Origin: Zarea fungicola
Lineage: Eukaryota > Ascomycota > Sordariomycetes > Hypocreales > Cordycipitaceae
Length of the DNA: 64,000 nucleotides
Direction: 5' to 3'
Assembly: GCA_900169235.1 (NCBI GenBank)
Contig: FWCC01000343.1
Location: 1 to 64,000, forward strand
Part shown: piece after piece, positions 34,683 through 46,300 of the stretch
Position numbering within the stretch: the stretch's first letter is position 1
Layout: every line of letters begins with the position of its first letter
Program-made: the position numbers and the translations under genes
The notes under the pieces: model-generated
Database searches by the model: none
What the model saw: only the letters and a program-made list of their open reading frames with translations
What the model was told of the DNA's origin: nothing

Positions 34683-34937
34683 TTAGTAACGCACCACATG
34701 TAGTACCCTGGCCATAGCAGGGAAGAACATTAAAGTGGGATTAATGACGCCGTCCACCACTGGTTCCAGATTCCAACTGCTTCGGTTCAAGTCATCAAGT
34801 TGATCATATATGTACTGTAAGCAGCGTCTCTCTTGATTGATGATATTCGCCTCTCCGACGGGGACATTCCTCCGCACATATAGTATTCGGCGCCCCTGAT
34901 CATCAAGCTCCAATATGGTCAAGGCATGGGTCTTCAC
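34683..34937 (-). pseudogene. Possible gene remnant (84 codons)
   Basis: A minus-strand frame with protein-like composition (for example GRRILYVRRNVPVGEANIIN and LEPVVDGVINPTLMFF), but no family I recognise, no good start or exon context, and a position right beside tandem repeats. It begins with GTG rather than ATG at its 5' end. It may be the relic of a decayed gene; it could also be chance. Confidence 0.2.
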
Positions 34938-36959
34938 TGGGGAGAACTCGTGCTATGTCCTGCAGAGACTTAATTTTTAGAAATGGCTGCGTGGTTATCG
35001 ATGTCGTTGATACCATTGGTATTGCATTTCAGATTTGTGACGACTTGGAAACCTCTCGTCTCGAGCTTACGCGAATAAAAAAGGTCAAGTGACAGGTACT
35101 GAAAATTACCGACTATCAGGCAGTGCGACAATGAAGGAGAAACTGCCGAATGAAATTTGGACACGGTTCTGCAACGGGTCGTACTGGCACGAGGCTCCTG
35201 GTGTTGAAGTGGCCGGCTGCAGCCCAGGGGTGATACCGGCGTCGCGGTCTCGCAACTACTGAAGGAGAAGAAAGGCTACGATGTGGACCGGAGCTCGATG
35301 TCGGTAGCTATTCGTCCAACGAATGCTTCACATGGTGAGGAACGACGGCCCGGAGTTCCTACCCAGTGGTTTGGCAACGGTTTTTGGTATGAAATTAATG
35401 AGCAGTACTATGATGACGAATTGCGGCAGTAGATTTACAAAGGATGTATAAGGGAATAAAACAGTAGAATTGCCGGGATTTCGGGGGCGGAGTGCATTGG
35501 AGTTACAATGGGTCAATACCAAGGGTTTCTGTGATGTCCCATTGGATGGATAAATTGTACAGAGAGAGACAGGGCGAATAGTAGGATTCTCCATGACCAT
35601 GAGCCAAGCTCGTAATATGTTGCAGGAGGCATGTATCCCCATGCCTGGAGCCCGTCCCCATGGGGTTCGTGGTGGCATGGCCTGGCTGCAGCGAATCAGG
35701 ATCCATGTCGTAAAGCATAACCAGCCAACATGCGAAACATGACATGCGGCTGAAGATGTCGGTGTGTTCAGCCTTTCGGTGCCTGGCCCGTTTAGCCGCC
35801 GTCAGTCAGAGTACCCCTTGGCGCGATGCAAGAATTATCCGGAGCGGCCGGGAATTCGGGAACAAGATCCGTGCAGAAAGCTTGGTAGCAACGGCTTTGA
35901 AGGTAATCGACGGGAAAAGGAGTAGAGGAAACAGATTCACTCTGGCTATTTCTGGTAGTTGCGGTCTGTCGTCGGGGAGCCTCGCAGTATCACCGTTGGA
36001 TGCCGGGATCCGTCCTCTGCCATTTCATCCTTGGCGTCGTGATGCCATGAGCAGCAGAGCACTCAAATGTTCAGTCCACCATCGGCTCATACCGGTATAC
36101 TAGTAAACGCCCGGCCATATGACCCTGGCGTCCGCGTGCCTGAACGGGGAATGTCGGACATGGCGTGGAGGAGCATGGTGAGAATCTCCCCGCAGTGGTG
36201 AGCGGAGTATCGTCCCGAAGATGCGGTCGAGTGGGAGGTGATTGGCTGGTCGGGCTGGAGAGATATTGATCCGGGGGTTGCGGCCGACTTTCCGCCAGGG
36301 AAGGAGCCACCAGCCCGCACTTGCCAGTTGTATGCGGGGCCAAGCACACCAAGCAAGCAAACAGCCAGCAGGCTATTACCAGTAGTTAGCTGAGAGGCTG
36401 GCAGCCACCAAAGACCCTTTGCCTTTAGCTGCCAACGCAGTGGGGAAATCCTTCTCCAAGTTACTGGGGATTATTATGGTGCTTCTCCAAAAAAATGTTA
36501 CGCTTTTATGCTACCGTACCTTGCTCGGCGCTTCTCCGCTGCCATTACTGATGCTCTGCTCTTGGCCCTGCCTTGACCCGGCCTTGACCCTGCATCTAGA
36601 TGGACTGACTGTTAGTCTGATAGACGGCTGCACTAGTTGATTCGCCATGCCCCAAAAAATCCGCACTTCGGCCCTCCACACGGCGTCATTCGCTTCCACA
36701 CCTGCTCCAACCCCCACGACGCTGCTCCCTACTTAAGCTTCCCGTAGTCGCGTCCCAAGGATCCAATAATTTTGTGAACCTTGAACGTCGCTACTGGCAA
36801 ACTCGTCTTGTGCCACTTTGCATCTGCCATCCCAAGTCTGCTTGTTATTGTACTGTTTAGAGAGCCGCACCAAACAGCGCAGCGGATTGACTACACAGCG
36901 CCCGCATTCACATACCTAGACGGCATCACACACCCAGACGGCATTTCAAAGCTTGAGCA
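34938..36959. other. Intergenic region upstream of the GH3 gene, 2.0 kb
   Basis: No gene recognised. Around 35450-35745 one plus-strand frame reads almost continuously (one stop) with protein-like composition and could be decayed coding DNA. The last 300 bp are the presumed GH3 promoter and leader. Confidence 0.4.
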
Positions 36960-39515
36960 ATGGCCGACCTCAATGTGGAAGAGGTCATCAAAAAGCTGAC
37001 TCTCACCGAAAAGGTAGAGCTGCTCTCTGGTATGTCAAACGCCACTGCAATACGCCTTCAAACCTACTAGTCGCTAACCCGCTCAGGCATCGACTTCTGG
37101 CACACAAAGCCCATGCCCAAGCATGGAATCCCCTCGATTCGCATGTCCGACGGTCCCAATGGTGTCCGTGGAACCAAATTCTTCAATGGCGTCCCGGCCG
37201 CTTGCTTTCCCTGCGGCACCGCTCTTGGCTCAACCTTTAACCAGGAGCTCCTTGAACTGGCCGGCAAGACCATGGGTGACGAGGCCATTGCCAAGAGCGC
37301 ACACCTGATTCTTGGTCCAACCATCAACATGCAGCGATCACCCCTCGGTGGCCGTGGCTTCGAATCGATTGGCGAGGATCCCTTCCTCAGCGGACTCGGA
37401 GCCGCCGCACTCGTCCGCGGCATTCAGAGCACCGGTGTTGTCGCCACCATCAAGCACTTTCTCTGCAACGACCAAGAGGACAAGCGCATGGGTGTCCAGA
37501 GCATCGTCACTGAGCGTGCCCTCCGCGAAATCTACGCCATGCCCTTTCAGCTGGCCGTTCGCGATGCCCGTCCTGGCGCCTTCATGACTGCCTACAACGG
37601 CATCAACGGTACCTTTTGCAGCGAGAACCCCAAATACCTCGATGGCATGCTGCGCAAGGAATGGGGCTGGGATGGCCTCATCATGAGTGATTGGTACGGC
37701 ACATACAGCACCAATGATGCCATCACAGCCGGCCTGGATCTTGAAATGCCTGGTCCTTCTCGCTTCCGTGGCGAGGCTCTCCAGTTCAACGCCTCCACCG
37801 GCAAGCCTTTTATCCACCACATTGACGCCCGTGTCCGCGCATTACTCCAGCTCGTCAAGAGGGTGTCCTCCCTGCCCATCGAAGAGAACGGTCCCGAAAA
37901 GACGCTCGACACGCCCGAAACGGCCGCCCTCCTGCGCAAGATTGGCAACGAGAGTATCGTCCTGCTAAAAAACGAAGACAACATCCTCCCCTTTGCCAAG
38001 GAGAAGAAGACGTTGGTGTTGGGGCCCAACGCCAAGGAGGCCACGTACCACGGTGGTGGTTCTGCCGCTCTTCGCGCCTACTACGCAGTCACGCCCTACG
38101 ACGGCATCAGCGAGAAGCTTGGATCGAAGCCCCAGTATACCGTCGGCGCTTACACCCATCGCTTCCTGCCCATTCTCGGCAGCCAGCTCACCGACCCCAA
38201 CGGCAAGCCTGGCATGCGCTGGAGAGTCTTCAACGAAGTCCCCGGCACCGCTGACCGCAAGGTTGTCGACGAGCTCCAGTTTACCAAGACTGAGATGCAC
38301 TTGGTTGACTACAGCAATCCCAACGTCAACAATGTCTGGTATGCCGACATGGAGGGTTCCTTTGTCGCCGACGAGGACTGCATCTACGAAATTGGCGTTG
38401 TTGTTTCTGGTACCGCCAAGGCCTTTGTCAACGACCAGCTGATTGTCGACAACGCGACCAAGCAGGTTGCAGGTGATGCCTTCTTTGGCGCTGCCACCCG
38501 CGAAGAGCGTGGCCGTGTCGAGCTCAAAAAGGGCGAGACGTACAACTTCCGCATCGAGTTCGGTTCCGCCCCTACCTTTACCCTCAAGGGCGACGCCTAC
38601 GTGCCCGGCCACGGCTCCCTGCGCGTTGGCGGCTGCAAGGTGATTGACGATCAGGACGAGATCAAGAAGTCGGTTCAGCTCGCCAAGGAGCACGACCAAG
38701 TCATCATCTGCGCCGGTCTCAACTCCGACTGGGAGACCGAGGGCGCTGACCGTGCCTCGATGAAACTGCCCGGCGTCCTCGACCAGCTCATTGCCGAAGT
38801 CGCCGCTGCCAACCCCAACACTGTTGTCGTCATGCAGACCGGCACGCCCGAGGAGATGCCCTGGCTCTCCCAGACCAAGGCTGTTCTCCAAGCCTGGTAT
38901 GGTGGCAACGAGACTGGCAATTGCATCGCCGACACCATCTTTGGTGACTCTAACCCCTCTGGCAAGCTGTCGCTCAGCTTCCCCAAGCGTCTGCAGGACA
39001 CGCCTGCCTTCCTCAACTTCCGCACCGAGGCCGGCCGCACGCTCTACGGCGAGGATGTCTACGTCGGCTACCGCTACTACGAATTTGCCGATCGTGAGGT
39101 CAACTTCCCCTTTGGTCACGGACTATCCTACACGAGCTTTGGCTTCTCCGACCTTGCTCTGTCCGTCGCCGACGGCAAGATTAGCGCCAGCTTCACCGTT
39201 GCCAACACGGGCGACCGCAAGGGCTCAGCCGTCGCGCAAATGTACATCCAGCCCAAGCAGGCTGCGCGCATCAACCGCCCCGTCAAGGAGCTCCGCGGCT
39301 TCACCAAGGTCGAGCTCGAAGCCGGCGCCTCGCAGGCCCTCACCATTACCGAGCTGGAAAAGTACGCCGCCGCCTACTTTGACGAGGAGCGCGATCAGTG
39401 GTGCGTCGAGGCGGGCGACTACGACGTCATCATCAGCGACAGCAGCGTTGTCTCGGATAAAGCCCTCCGATCATCGTTTACCGTGGCCGAGTCGTACTGG
39501 TGGTCTGGCCTTTAG
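36960..39515 (+). CDS. Glycoside hydrolase family 3 beta-glucosidase with PA14 insert
   Basis: Two exons, 36960..37029 and 37087..39515 (57-nt intron with a GCTAAC branch site), 832 aa. It starts MADLNVEEVIKKLTLTEKVE with no signal peptide, so it is predicted intracellular, unlike the secreted cellulase-type beta-glucosidases. Domains: GH3 N-terminal barrel with substrate-binding RMSDGPNGVRG and the nucleophile motif GLIMSDWYGTYS (Asp225); the alpha/beta sandwich; a PA14 insert at about residues 390-545; the acid/base region DWETEGADR (near Glu575); and a fibronectin-III-like C-terminal domain (from about 690). All key residues are present and length is typical for PA14-containing fungal GH3s. 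It should hydrolyse terminal beta-glucosidic bonds of taken-up oligosaccharides or glycosides. Confidence 0.95.
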
Positions 39516-40346
39516 TTTGCCCATTTAGCGCATAGAGACATGCAGATGAAGTTTTGCACCAATCTGGAGTTTGGAGATTTTTTTTTTGGATTATTTTTTT
39601 TTACCTACATTTTCTTTGTTTCTGGATTATTAGCCTTTTTTCTTCTTTTTTTCTTCTTTTTTTCTTCTTTTTTTGCTTTGTATATAGCTCACCATCTAAA
39701 AATTGCAAAGCTGAAAAAAGTATGATCACGTCATTCATACAAAATCAATAAGCCCGATTTGCTGACACGATTTGCTGACCTCCCTGCGATGCATGCTGAT
39801 CTCCATCGCCCAGCTTCTCTCGTGTCATAATTTGTTACTGCATGATGCGCCCCAAAAAAAAACCATGTGGTGGCTTGCAGCTTGCATGCTGCATACCGGA
39901 AACGGGGTGTTGCATCGTGCTTATTCTGCATAAGGCCCAGCCACCACCCATCAGGTTTACCCAATCGTAGTTGACCAGTGACCAGTGCGAAAATTAACAA
40001 GAATTGCTCCATTCAATATCGGAAGGCAAGGGTAGGCCTGTACTGCAAGGTAGGGGTTGGAAAGGAAGCTTGCACCGACAAGGGTATTATGCATGTTTTT
40101 AAGTAGTTGATATAAATCGATGTTTTTTTGTATGAGCCAACTAAAGAACAAAAAACTCTTTTTAAATCGAAAGACGCCCGCTGTAGATGCTAATACAAAA
40201 AGAGAGGGAAAACAGAGTAGAGAAAAATCTAGGACTAAGAGGGTAGAAGTTGCAGAATATGTAAAAAGAAAAGGAAGAAGAAGAAGAAATCCAGAAAAAG
40301 AAAGGCGAATTATGGAACGCTCAATAGTAGCAATCATTCCTTTTCT
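39516..40346. other. Convergent 3' region with T-rich tract
   Basis: 831 bp between the GH3 stop and the repeat precursor stop (minus strand). A T-rich stretch with repeated TTTTCTTCTT units spans about 39577-39674 and probably belongs to the GH3 3' UTR. No gene seen. Confidence 0.6.
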
Positions 40347-41697
40347 TTAGACATCAACGGTCCCCTGGCCTGGTCCCTTCCAGCCAGGAATCTGACCGCG
40401 CTTGGTGTTGTGGCCAACGGTCCCGGCGCCCGAGTCCTTCCAGCCGGGAATCTCACCGCGCTTGACCTTGTTGCCCACCGTTCCGGCGCCGGATTCCTTC
40501 CAGCCACCCGAACCGCGCTTGCTGGCAACAGCGCGGTTGATGGGGGGGAAGTTGCCGCCGGGCGGCCAGTTCGCTGGCGACGCGCCCCCGCGCTTCTTGT
40601 GGCCGGCGGGACCATTGACGGCAGGCCAGTTGCCGGCATCCACAGTAAACGTGCCCTCGGTGCCTCGCTTCTTGTCTCCCGCGGGTCCGTTGACGGCGGG
40701 CCAGTTGCCCGCGTCGGGGACGACGGCGGCCTCGGTGTCGCGCTTCTTCTTGTGGCCGGCTGGGCCGTTGACGGCGGGCCAGTTGCCCGCGTCGGGGCTG
40801 AATGCGACGGTGCTCTCGCGCTTCTTGTGGCCTGCTGGGCCGCTGACGGCGGGCCAGTTGCCCGCGTCGGGGACGACGGCGGCCCCGGTGCCTCGCTCTC
40901 GGTTCACGGCGGGCCAGTTTCCGGCACCGACTTGCAGGGCGGCGGCGTCGTCGCGCTTCTTGTGGTTCACGGCAGGCCAGTTGCCAGCTTGGACGCTGGC
41001 TTCCGTCTCGGTTCCTCGCTTGTGGTTCACGGCGGGCCAGTTGCCGGCTTGGACGCTGGCTTCCGTCTCAGTCCCCCGCTTGTGGTTCACGGCGGGCCAG
41101 TTACCCGCGTCGACATGCTCCTCCCCCCTTGGCTCGGCAATGTTGACGGCGGGCCAGTTGCCAGCCGGGGGCTGGTTCGCACGCTCGCGGTTCACGGCGG
41201 GCCAGTTGCCGGCGGGGGGCTGGCCGTGTCCTCCTCGCTGGCGGCGGTTCACGGCAGGGTAGTTGCCGGCATCAATCTCCTTGGGCCTGCCCTTGTCAAA
41301 GACGCCGGCGCGCTTCTCCTCCTCGCCGCAGTTCTTTATGCACCACCGGCGGTCGCGCTGGTAGATTTCTCGGGAGCCAGTGTTGTCACGCTTCAGCTCC
41401 GCAAAGGAGTGCATCTGGGGGTGCTCAATGTCGACGAGGACGCTCTGCTCGGGGTTGGAGCCGTCAAAGAAGGACTCGCACGCGGGCCAGTTGCCCACAA
41501 CGGCGGCGGCATCATCGTGGTAGATGGCTGCAATGGACTCGCAGGAAACAGAGACGCCAGCGGCGGGAGCAGCAGTGGCCGTGGCAGCCAGGAGAGCAGC
41601 AGCCAAGCTGACTGCTCGCATCGTACTTTGATGCTGCAAGTGGTTGTGTTAGTATCCTTGGCTCAATCTTGTTGCCAATAGGGCAAGGCCTTACCAT
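40347..41697 (-). CDS. Secreted Kex2-processed repeat peptide precursor
   Basis: Minus strand. Model: ATG at 41695..41697, a 61-nt intron directly after it, then 40347..41633, giving 429 aa; the in-frame Met at 41621 is an alternative start. The N-terminus MRAVSLAAALLAATATAAPA is a clear signal peptide. A pro-region of about 95 residues follows, then eleven AGN(W/Y)PAV(N/S) units, one divergent NFPPIN unit and three GWK(E/D/G) units with (A/Q)GTV, separated mostly by KR, KKR or RER sites. This is the architecture of Kex2-processed precursors: alpha-pheromones, dikaritin RiPPs and other fungal repeat peptides. One WCIKNC segment also sits between basic sites. There is no pheromone-type WC...CW repeat and no UstY-like (DUF3328) or tyrosinase gene nearby. 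Peptide function unknown; secretory-pathway processing is inferred. Confidence 0.85.
40530..41275 (-). repeat. Tandem coding repeats of the peptide precursor
   Basis: In-frame repeats of about 42-78 bp around the conserved AGNWPAVN core. The upstream units end in NHKR or NRER; the downstream four carry an extra GPAGHKKR spacer, which suggests block duplication of a newer unit type. Confidence 0.85.
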
Positions 41698-44600
41698 GGC
41701 GAACTTTGTAATGTGAATGAACTAGTACGCGTCGGGTGAGCGAATAGTAGGTGCTGAGTGAATGAATAGTATGTATGTGATGGCTGAATAAACAGAAACG
41801 TTCCTCTTGTACAAGAATCAAGGAAAGAGGTAAGCCTGAGCCTGCAATCGAGTCTAGTGTAGGATGATGTCGAGGAAGAGGGAATGATCGTGTTGATCCG
41901 GGTTGAGGACGGGCCAGGCCCTTTAATACAATTGCGATTAGGCCTTGAGGCCTATGCGATTCGAGCTAGGCTGGACTACATAGCGATACTCAAAGAGTCA
42001 GGAGGATCCTCAGCTCCACTCGGGAGAGAGTCGAGTACCGAGAACTGGGCGAGGCTAAGCTTAGGGTGAGGGGGGTGGCGCCAGGGTTCTTTGCCAGGAC
42101 GGTATAGTCCTTACCAAGACTTAAACTATATGCTGACGGGGTGGCCGCTGCTTGTGGGGAGCATGTCTCGTAACTTTGTGGATGAAAGGCACAAGGCAGG
42201 CCGCGAAAAGTGCCCGAAAATGAGCATAACAGGCTGGACTCTCCATTATTATTTCTCAAGTCTCCTTATCAGTCATACAAGCTCTCAAAACATGTCCAAA
42301 TAGGCACACTTGTTTGTAGAGGTGTCCCTTCATGGGCCGAGAAGTGGCCGTTGATGGCGTCTAGGCCCTAGCCGCTGGATGTGGCCGACCACGTTCTCGG
42401 CTCTGGTCAGGAACTGAGGTGAGCTGCATGTGTCGAGTGAGCAGAGCCACCTAATAATAAAAACATGGTGTAGTTACGGCAGGTGTGCCAGCCTGGTGTG
42501 CAGCCACCAGAAAACAGGGCGGAAGCTGAGTAGACCATTCTGTGGTACCGTTTCATGCAGGCACACGCCACCCAAAAGACACCAGGCAACCCAAACGAGG
42601 ATAGAGTCTAAAAAAGAGCAGCGTAACTGACTGTCGGTCGTCTGTTGGTAATAATAAATGGTGTCGCTTTTTTACAAAGCAACTGCACAAAGAGTTTCCG
42701 AATAGTGAACCCTGTCTACTGTCAAGGGCCCGTGTTTCTCGGGAATCTTGTTGTAATCGACGGAGGAGTAAGCAAGATCATTTCGCGGCGCAGCGCAGAA
42801 ACAATCCGAGCCAGGCTGGCAACTGGGTGAGATTACAGCGTATCCAGGTTCGTCGCTCATTGGTCGGAATACTACGAGAGCCAACGCCTCGCCATGTGCC
42901 GACCAGCGACCCGGCGGAGACTCTCCGCGGCGGCGGTGCTCAGCTAGTCCTTTGGGCCAGGGTAAGCATTGGCATGAAGTAACAGACTAAAACAAATTTT
43001 AAAGTCGCTTCACAGCCCTGGTTTCAGAACGCAGGCAGCTGCCAAGCTGCAGGACCAATGCCGAGGAGAGCGCGCGCCAGCCTGATTCTCGAAGCATTTG
43101 ATTAGTTCAGAAAATACTGCATTGAAATGAAGGAAAAGTGGCACGCCGAGCACCTTACTGCCGATGCCGTCTTAGTCTTTGCGGGCCCCCCTTGCCCCCT
43201 TGTCGACGGATCTCTGTCGGCATTCGTTGACCAATGGAGCCTTACATGACGAATCCCAGCCGGAGGGGTCCAATCAGCTGCCAGGGCCAAGGTGAGGGCG
43301 ACAGCCTTCAGGCTGTTCCAGGCTGTAACTCAACCAAATCGGTTGACTCTTCTAGTCGTTGTCAGGCTACTGCGCCGCTCAGCTGTAGCCCTGGTGTGGA
43401 GGGTAGGGTTGCAGGCCGTCATCCGCAGCAAGGTGAAGGTGGTGCAACACAATACGAACCCAACGTCAACGACGCTTAAAAAAAGACAACAACTGTCATC
43501 GCAGCTTGTCAAGGCAGACCTGTCATCAACGGGGCTGCATCTGTGTAAGCGGTGCCAGCCGGGCAAGGCCGTTTCGGAATGGCATCGAGGAAAAGTCCCC
43601 GGTTCTAGGGGTTAGCTGCCAAAAGGTCAACCACCGCTTGTCGGCGACTTTGTGAGACTTGGTGTGTAGGCAAACTTGGCCAGAACTTTTGTCCATCCCT
43701 TCCAGAAGCAAACTAGGTATTATTACAGTAAGAAGGCTAGGTCTGCAGAATGACTACAGCAGTTGATCCTTCTGCACGATCCTTCGGGGGTCCATGAGGT
43801 TCTGCCCAGGCTGTAGGCTTCTAGACTTCGCTCCTCGCAGGCGAACTAGCCTTAGCTTCGAACTGTTAGGGCTGTAGGATTCCGTGCCGATGTGTCCGGC
43901 TCGAAAAGGAGGCCGGCCTGGGGCCTCGGTGTAAGATGCAAAAAAGAGTGGCTGAATCTGCAATGTCACTGCTTTTTGCTCCTTCTTCATATGGCATTCG
44001 GCGACTAATTGATTACGTTACTGTAATAATTGATCAAGGTTGCCAAAGGATCTAGCCGGCTGACAACACAACGTGGCAAGAGGGCTTGTCATTCGCTGCG
44101 GCGTTCGTTGATAAATTGGATCAAGGCAATGTCGAACGATTTGTAAAATCTGACACGGTGTGGATGTTGCGCCTCTCATTTCCAGACATAACATGAAGCC
44201 TTGATGATTTCCTTGATGTGATCGGGTACGGGCTTATGCGATTGGCTATTTCCAAAAGCCTCGTGGTTTGCGCAAGGTGTTTCACGCACCAGGCTAGACT
44301 AGAGCTGACGGGCGCTGAACAGACCGCTGAAATAGAACAAGTTTTAGCAAGTTTTAGCCAAGCTGGTTGTTAGCTTCGTCATTTGGTCCGGCGCCTTGAT
44401 TTCTGATCGAATTGTTAGTTGGTTGGGTCACTCACTTGTGGCGTATCGCGATCATCATGACCAGGCCATGCGGATCTTCCATTGGCTTTCCTTTTGTCTC
44501 GGCCGACTGATAAATATTTATGTGTGAGAAATCTTGATATTCTCCGACTCCCCTGCATTTCAACACATGGAAGCTGCAGTGCTGGTGCTTATGCTGGGTA

Positions 44601-45477
44601 TAACACGGCATGTGGCCGACGTTTCGCGGTTCTCGCAGTAAGACCGTGGCGCCAAAGTATTGCTATCCGTTATGACAGTCTCACACCGTGAGAACTAGAT
44701 TTGAAGGATTCCGTAGCCACTAGTTGATGGAAGATGTGGCGCGGGGCCTGCAAGGCATTCGCAACGTGGTTCTCGATGCTGGTGGTCTGATTACTTTGGC
44801 AAAGAGCATAATCATGGCGGAGTTGTTGTGGTCTTTGGGCTTACTGCACGCCAGCTTTCCACACAAAATAGATTGAATATTTGTGGAATCCTCGTATTGA
44901 ATGGAAATACGGCATTATGGAAGATGTCGAGTCGCGAGGACAGATGGGGTCGTTGGTCGAGTCCATCCAGCGAGTTGTAGTCTTGTTTGCCTGAGGCTAT
45001 ACCTGCTGGCGATGGCTAAGCAAGAGCGGGTAGAAAGCATTGGGGTGAGGGAATTAACATTAGACTGCAGACTGCAGATTGTAAATTGTAAATTGTAAAT
45101 TGTAAGAAAGGTTTTCCGAGAGAGATGGCGAAAAGTGATACTGATTTTTCTTTAGAGACTACAGGTTAGGTCCGTGAATGGGGAATAGCTTCACCCCGCC
45201 TACCATATACTTATTTGTTAGTCCAACAGTATTCATCGCCAACATTACAGATGAAACAGCAGATCAGTGTCGGAATTGAGGTATTATTAGCTTCCGCCTT
45301 TTTTATTGATTTTACTCGCAAGAAATAGGGCTTCATTCTAACCAATACATGGCATGTACATTGCCTCTGAGAATCGGTAGCCTGTTACATCTGCCGCCCC
45401 GCATCGCCGCCAACGCCAGCAAACATTCGACCCGCATCTTCACGACCCCTTCAACCCTTTACTGCAGGTATCACAGA
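41698..45477. other. Intergenic region, 3.8 kb
   Basis: Contains the promoter of the peptide precursor (TATTAAAG on the minus strand near 41920-41928) and of Fta4. A short ATTGTAA repeat (four copies) lies near 45078-45105. No further gene recognised; in particular no peptide-tailoring enzyme next to the precursor. Confidence 0.5.
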
Positions 45478-46300
45478 ATGGACAGCGCGACACCGACGAT
45501 TCCCGCAAGAAAACAGGCGTTTCTCACCGCGCAGACAACTCTACTGTCACAGCCAATTGCACCGTCTCGGGCGTGGCGCGCGGCCAACGACGCGTCTGAT
45601 ACGCCCATCCCGCGTCGGCTTGTTGATGACGCCGTCTACAATCTCAACCATGCCGTCGAACAGCATTGCCGGCGTGTCTACGCACCCCAGGCCACCCGCA
45701 ATTTAGCTGAGCAAATCAGTTCCATCTACATCAAGCAGATGGACCGGAGAGACGGTGGACCCAACGATGTTGATGGCGGGGTTGGAAAGGAAGTTGATCT
45801 CAGTGAGTCTGCCGCGTTTAATACGTCTCCACTCCTCTCCTCCTCTCCTTACTAACTCTGCTATTCTAGCCAACGACGGCACTATAGAGTCACTCCCGCC
45901 GTCTTGGCCAGCAGGAAAGGAAGCTGCGGCAAGACCAGAGAATGCCCAGGCATACGCCGAGTCTGTCGCACGTCTGGCTGAGCTTGGCCAAGAGCGAAAG
46001 CAGGCACGGCTACGGCTGGAAAAGCTGCGCCGGCTCCAGTCCATTATTGAGCCTCTAAATACCACAGACGCCGGCAACGGTATACAAGAAAACCTGGTGA
46101 CGCGCAACGGTGCTGTCGAGACGGAGTTGGAAAAGATGCGCAGCCTGCTCGAGCGCGTAGCTGACCAGGTTGACAGTAAAATCCCAAACGCGAGCGCCCG
46201 CGCGCGAGCAAGAGATGAAGTCAACCTGGGTGAGCTGCGCACATCGAGGAAGCGGGCCGTCGACGACTTTCTCGCCGACTCTTCAGTATTTCCAGGATGA
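45478..46300 (+). CDS. fta4: Kinetochore protein Fta4-like (Sim4/CENP complex subunit)
   Basis: Two exons, 45478..45802 and 45870..46300 (67-nt intron with a TACTAAC branch site), 251 aa. The N-terminal half resembles fungal Fta4: KQAFLTAQTTLLSQPIAPSR, then a VDDAVYNLNHAVEQHCRRVY segment and AEQISSIYIKQ. The C-terminal half is a charged coiled coil (RLAELGQERKQARLRLEKLR and ELEKMRSLLERVADQV) with a basic tail. In fission yeast Fta4 belongs to the inner-kinetochore Sim4 complex that links CENP-A chromatin to the outer kinetochore; nuclear and centromeric location is inferred. The frame is also open from an ATG at 45349, which would add 43 residues not expected in the family, so I chose 45478. 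Confidence 0.75.

Noticed and set aside
37965..39119. 384-codon minus-strand frame inside the GH3 gene
   Set aside because: Mirror frame of a GC3-rich gene with all catalytic motifs on the plus strand.
40410..41681. Long (423-codon) open frame on the plus strand opposite the peptide precursor
   Set aside because: It is kept open by the in-frame repeats of the real minus-strand gene; it has no domain, and the minus strand has the signal peptide, Kex2 sites and intron.
40347..41697. Assigning the repeat precursor as a dikaritin RiPP gene
   Set aside because: No UstY-type (DUF3328) or other tailoring gene is within the window, and the cores mostly lack the Tyr typical of ustiloxin-like peptides; left as unknown Kex2-processed precursor.
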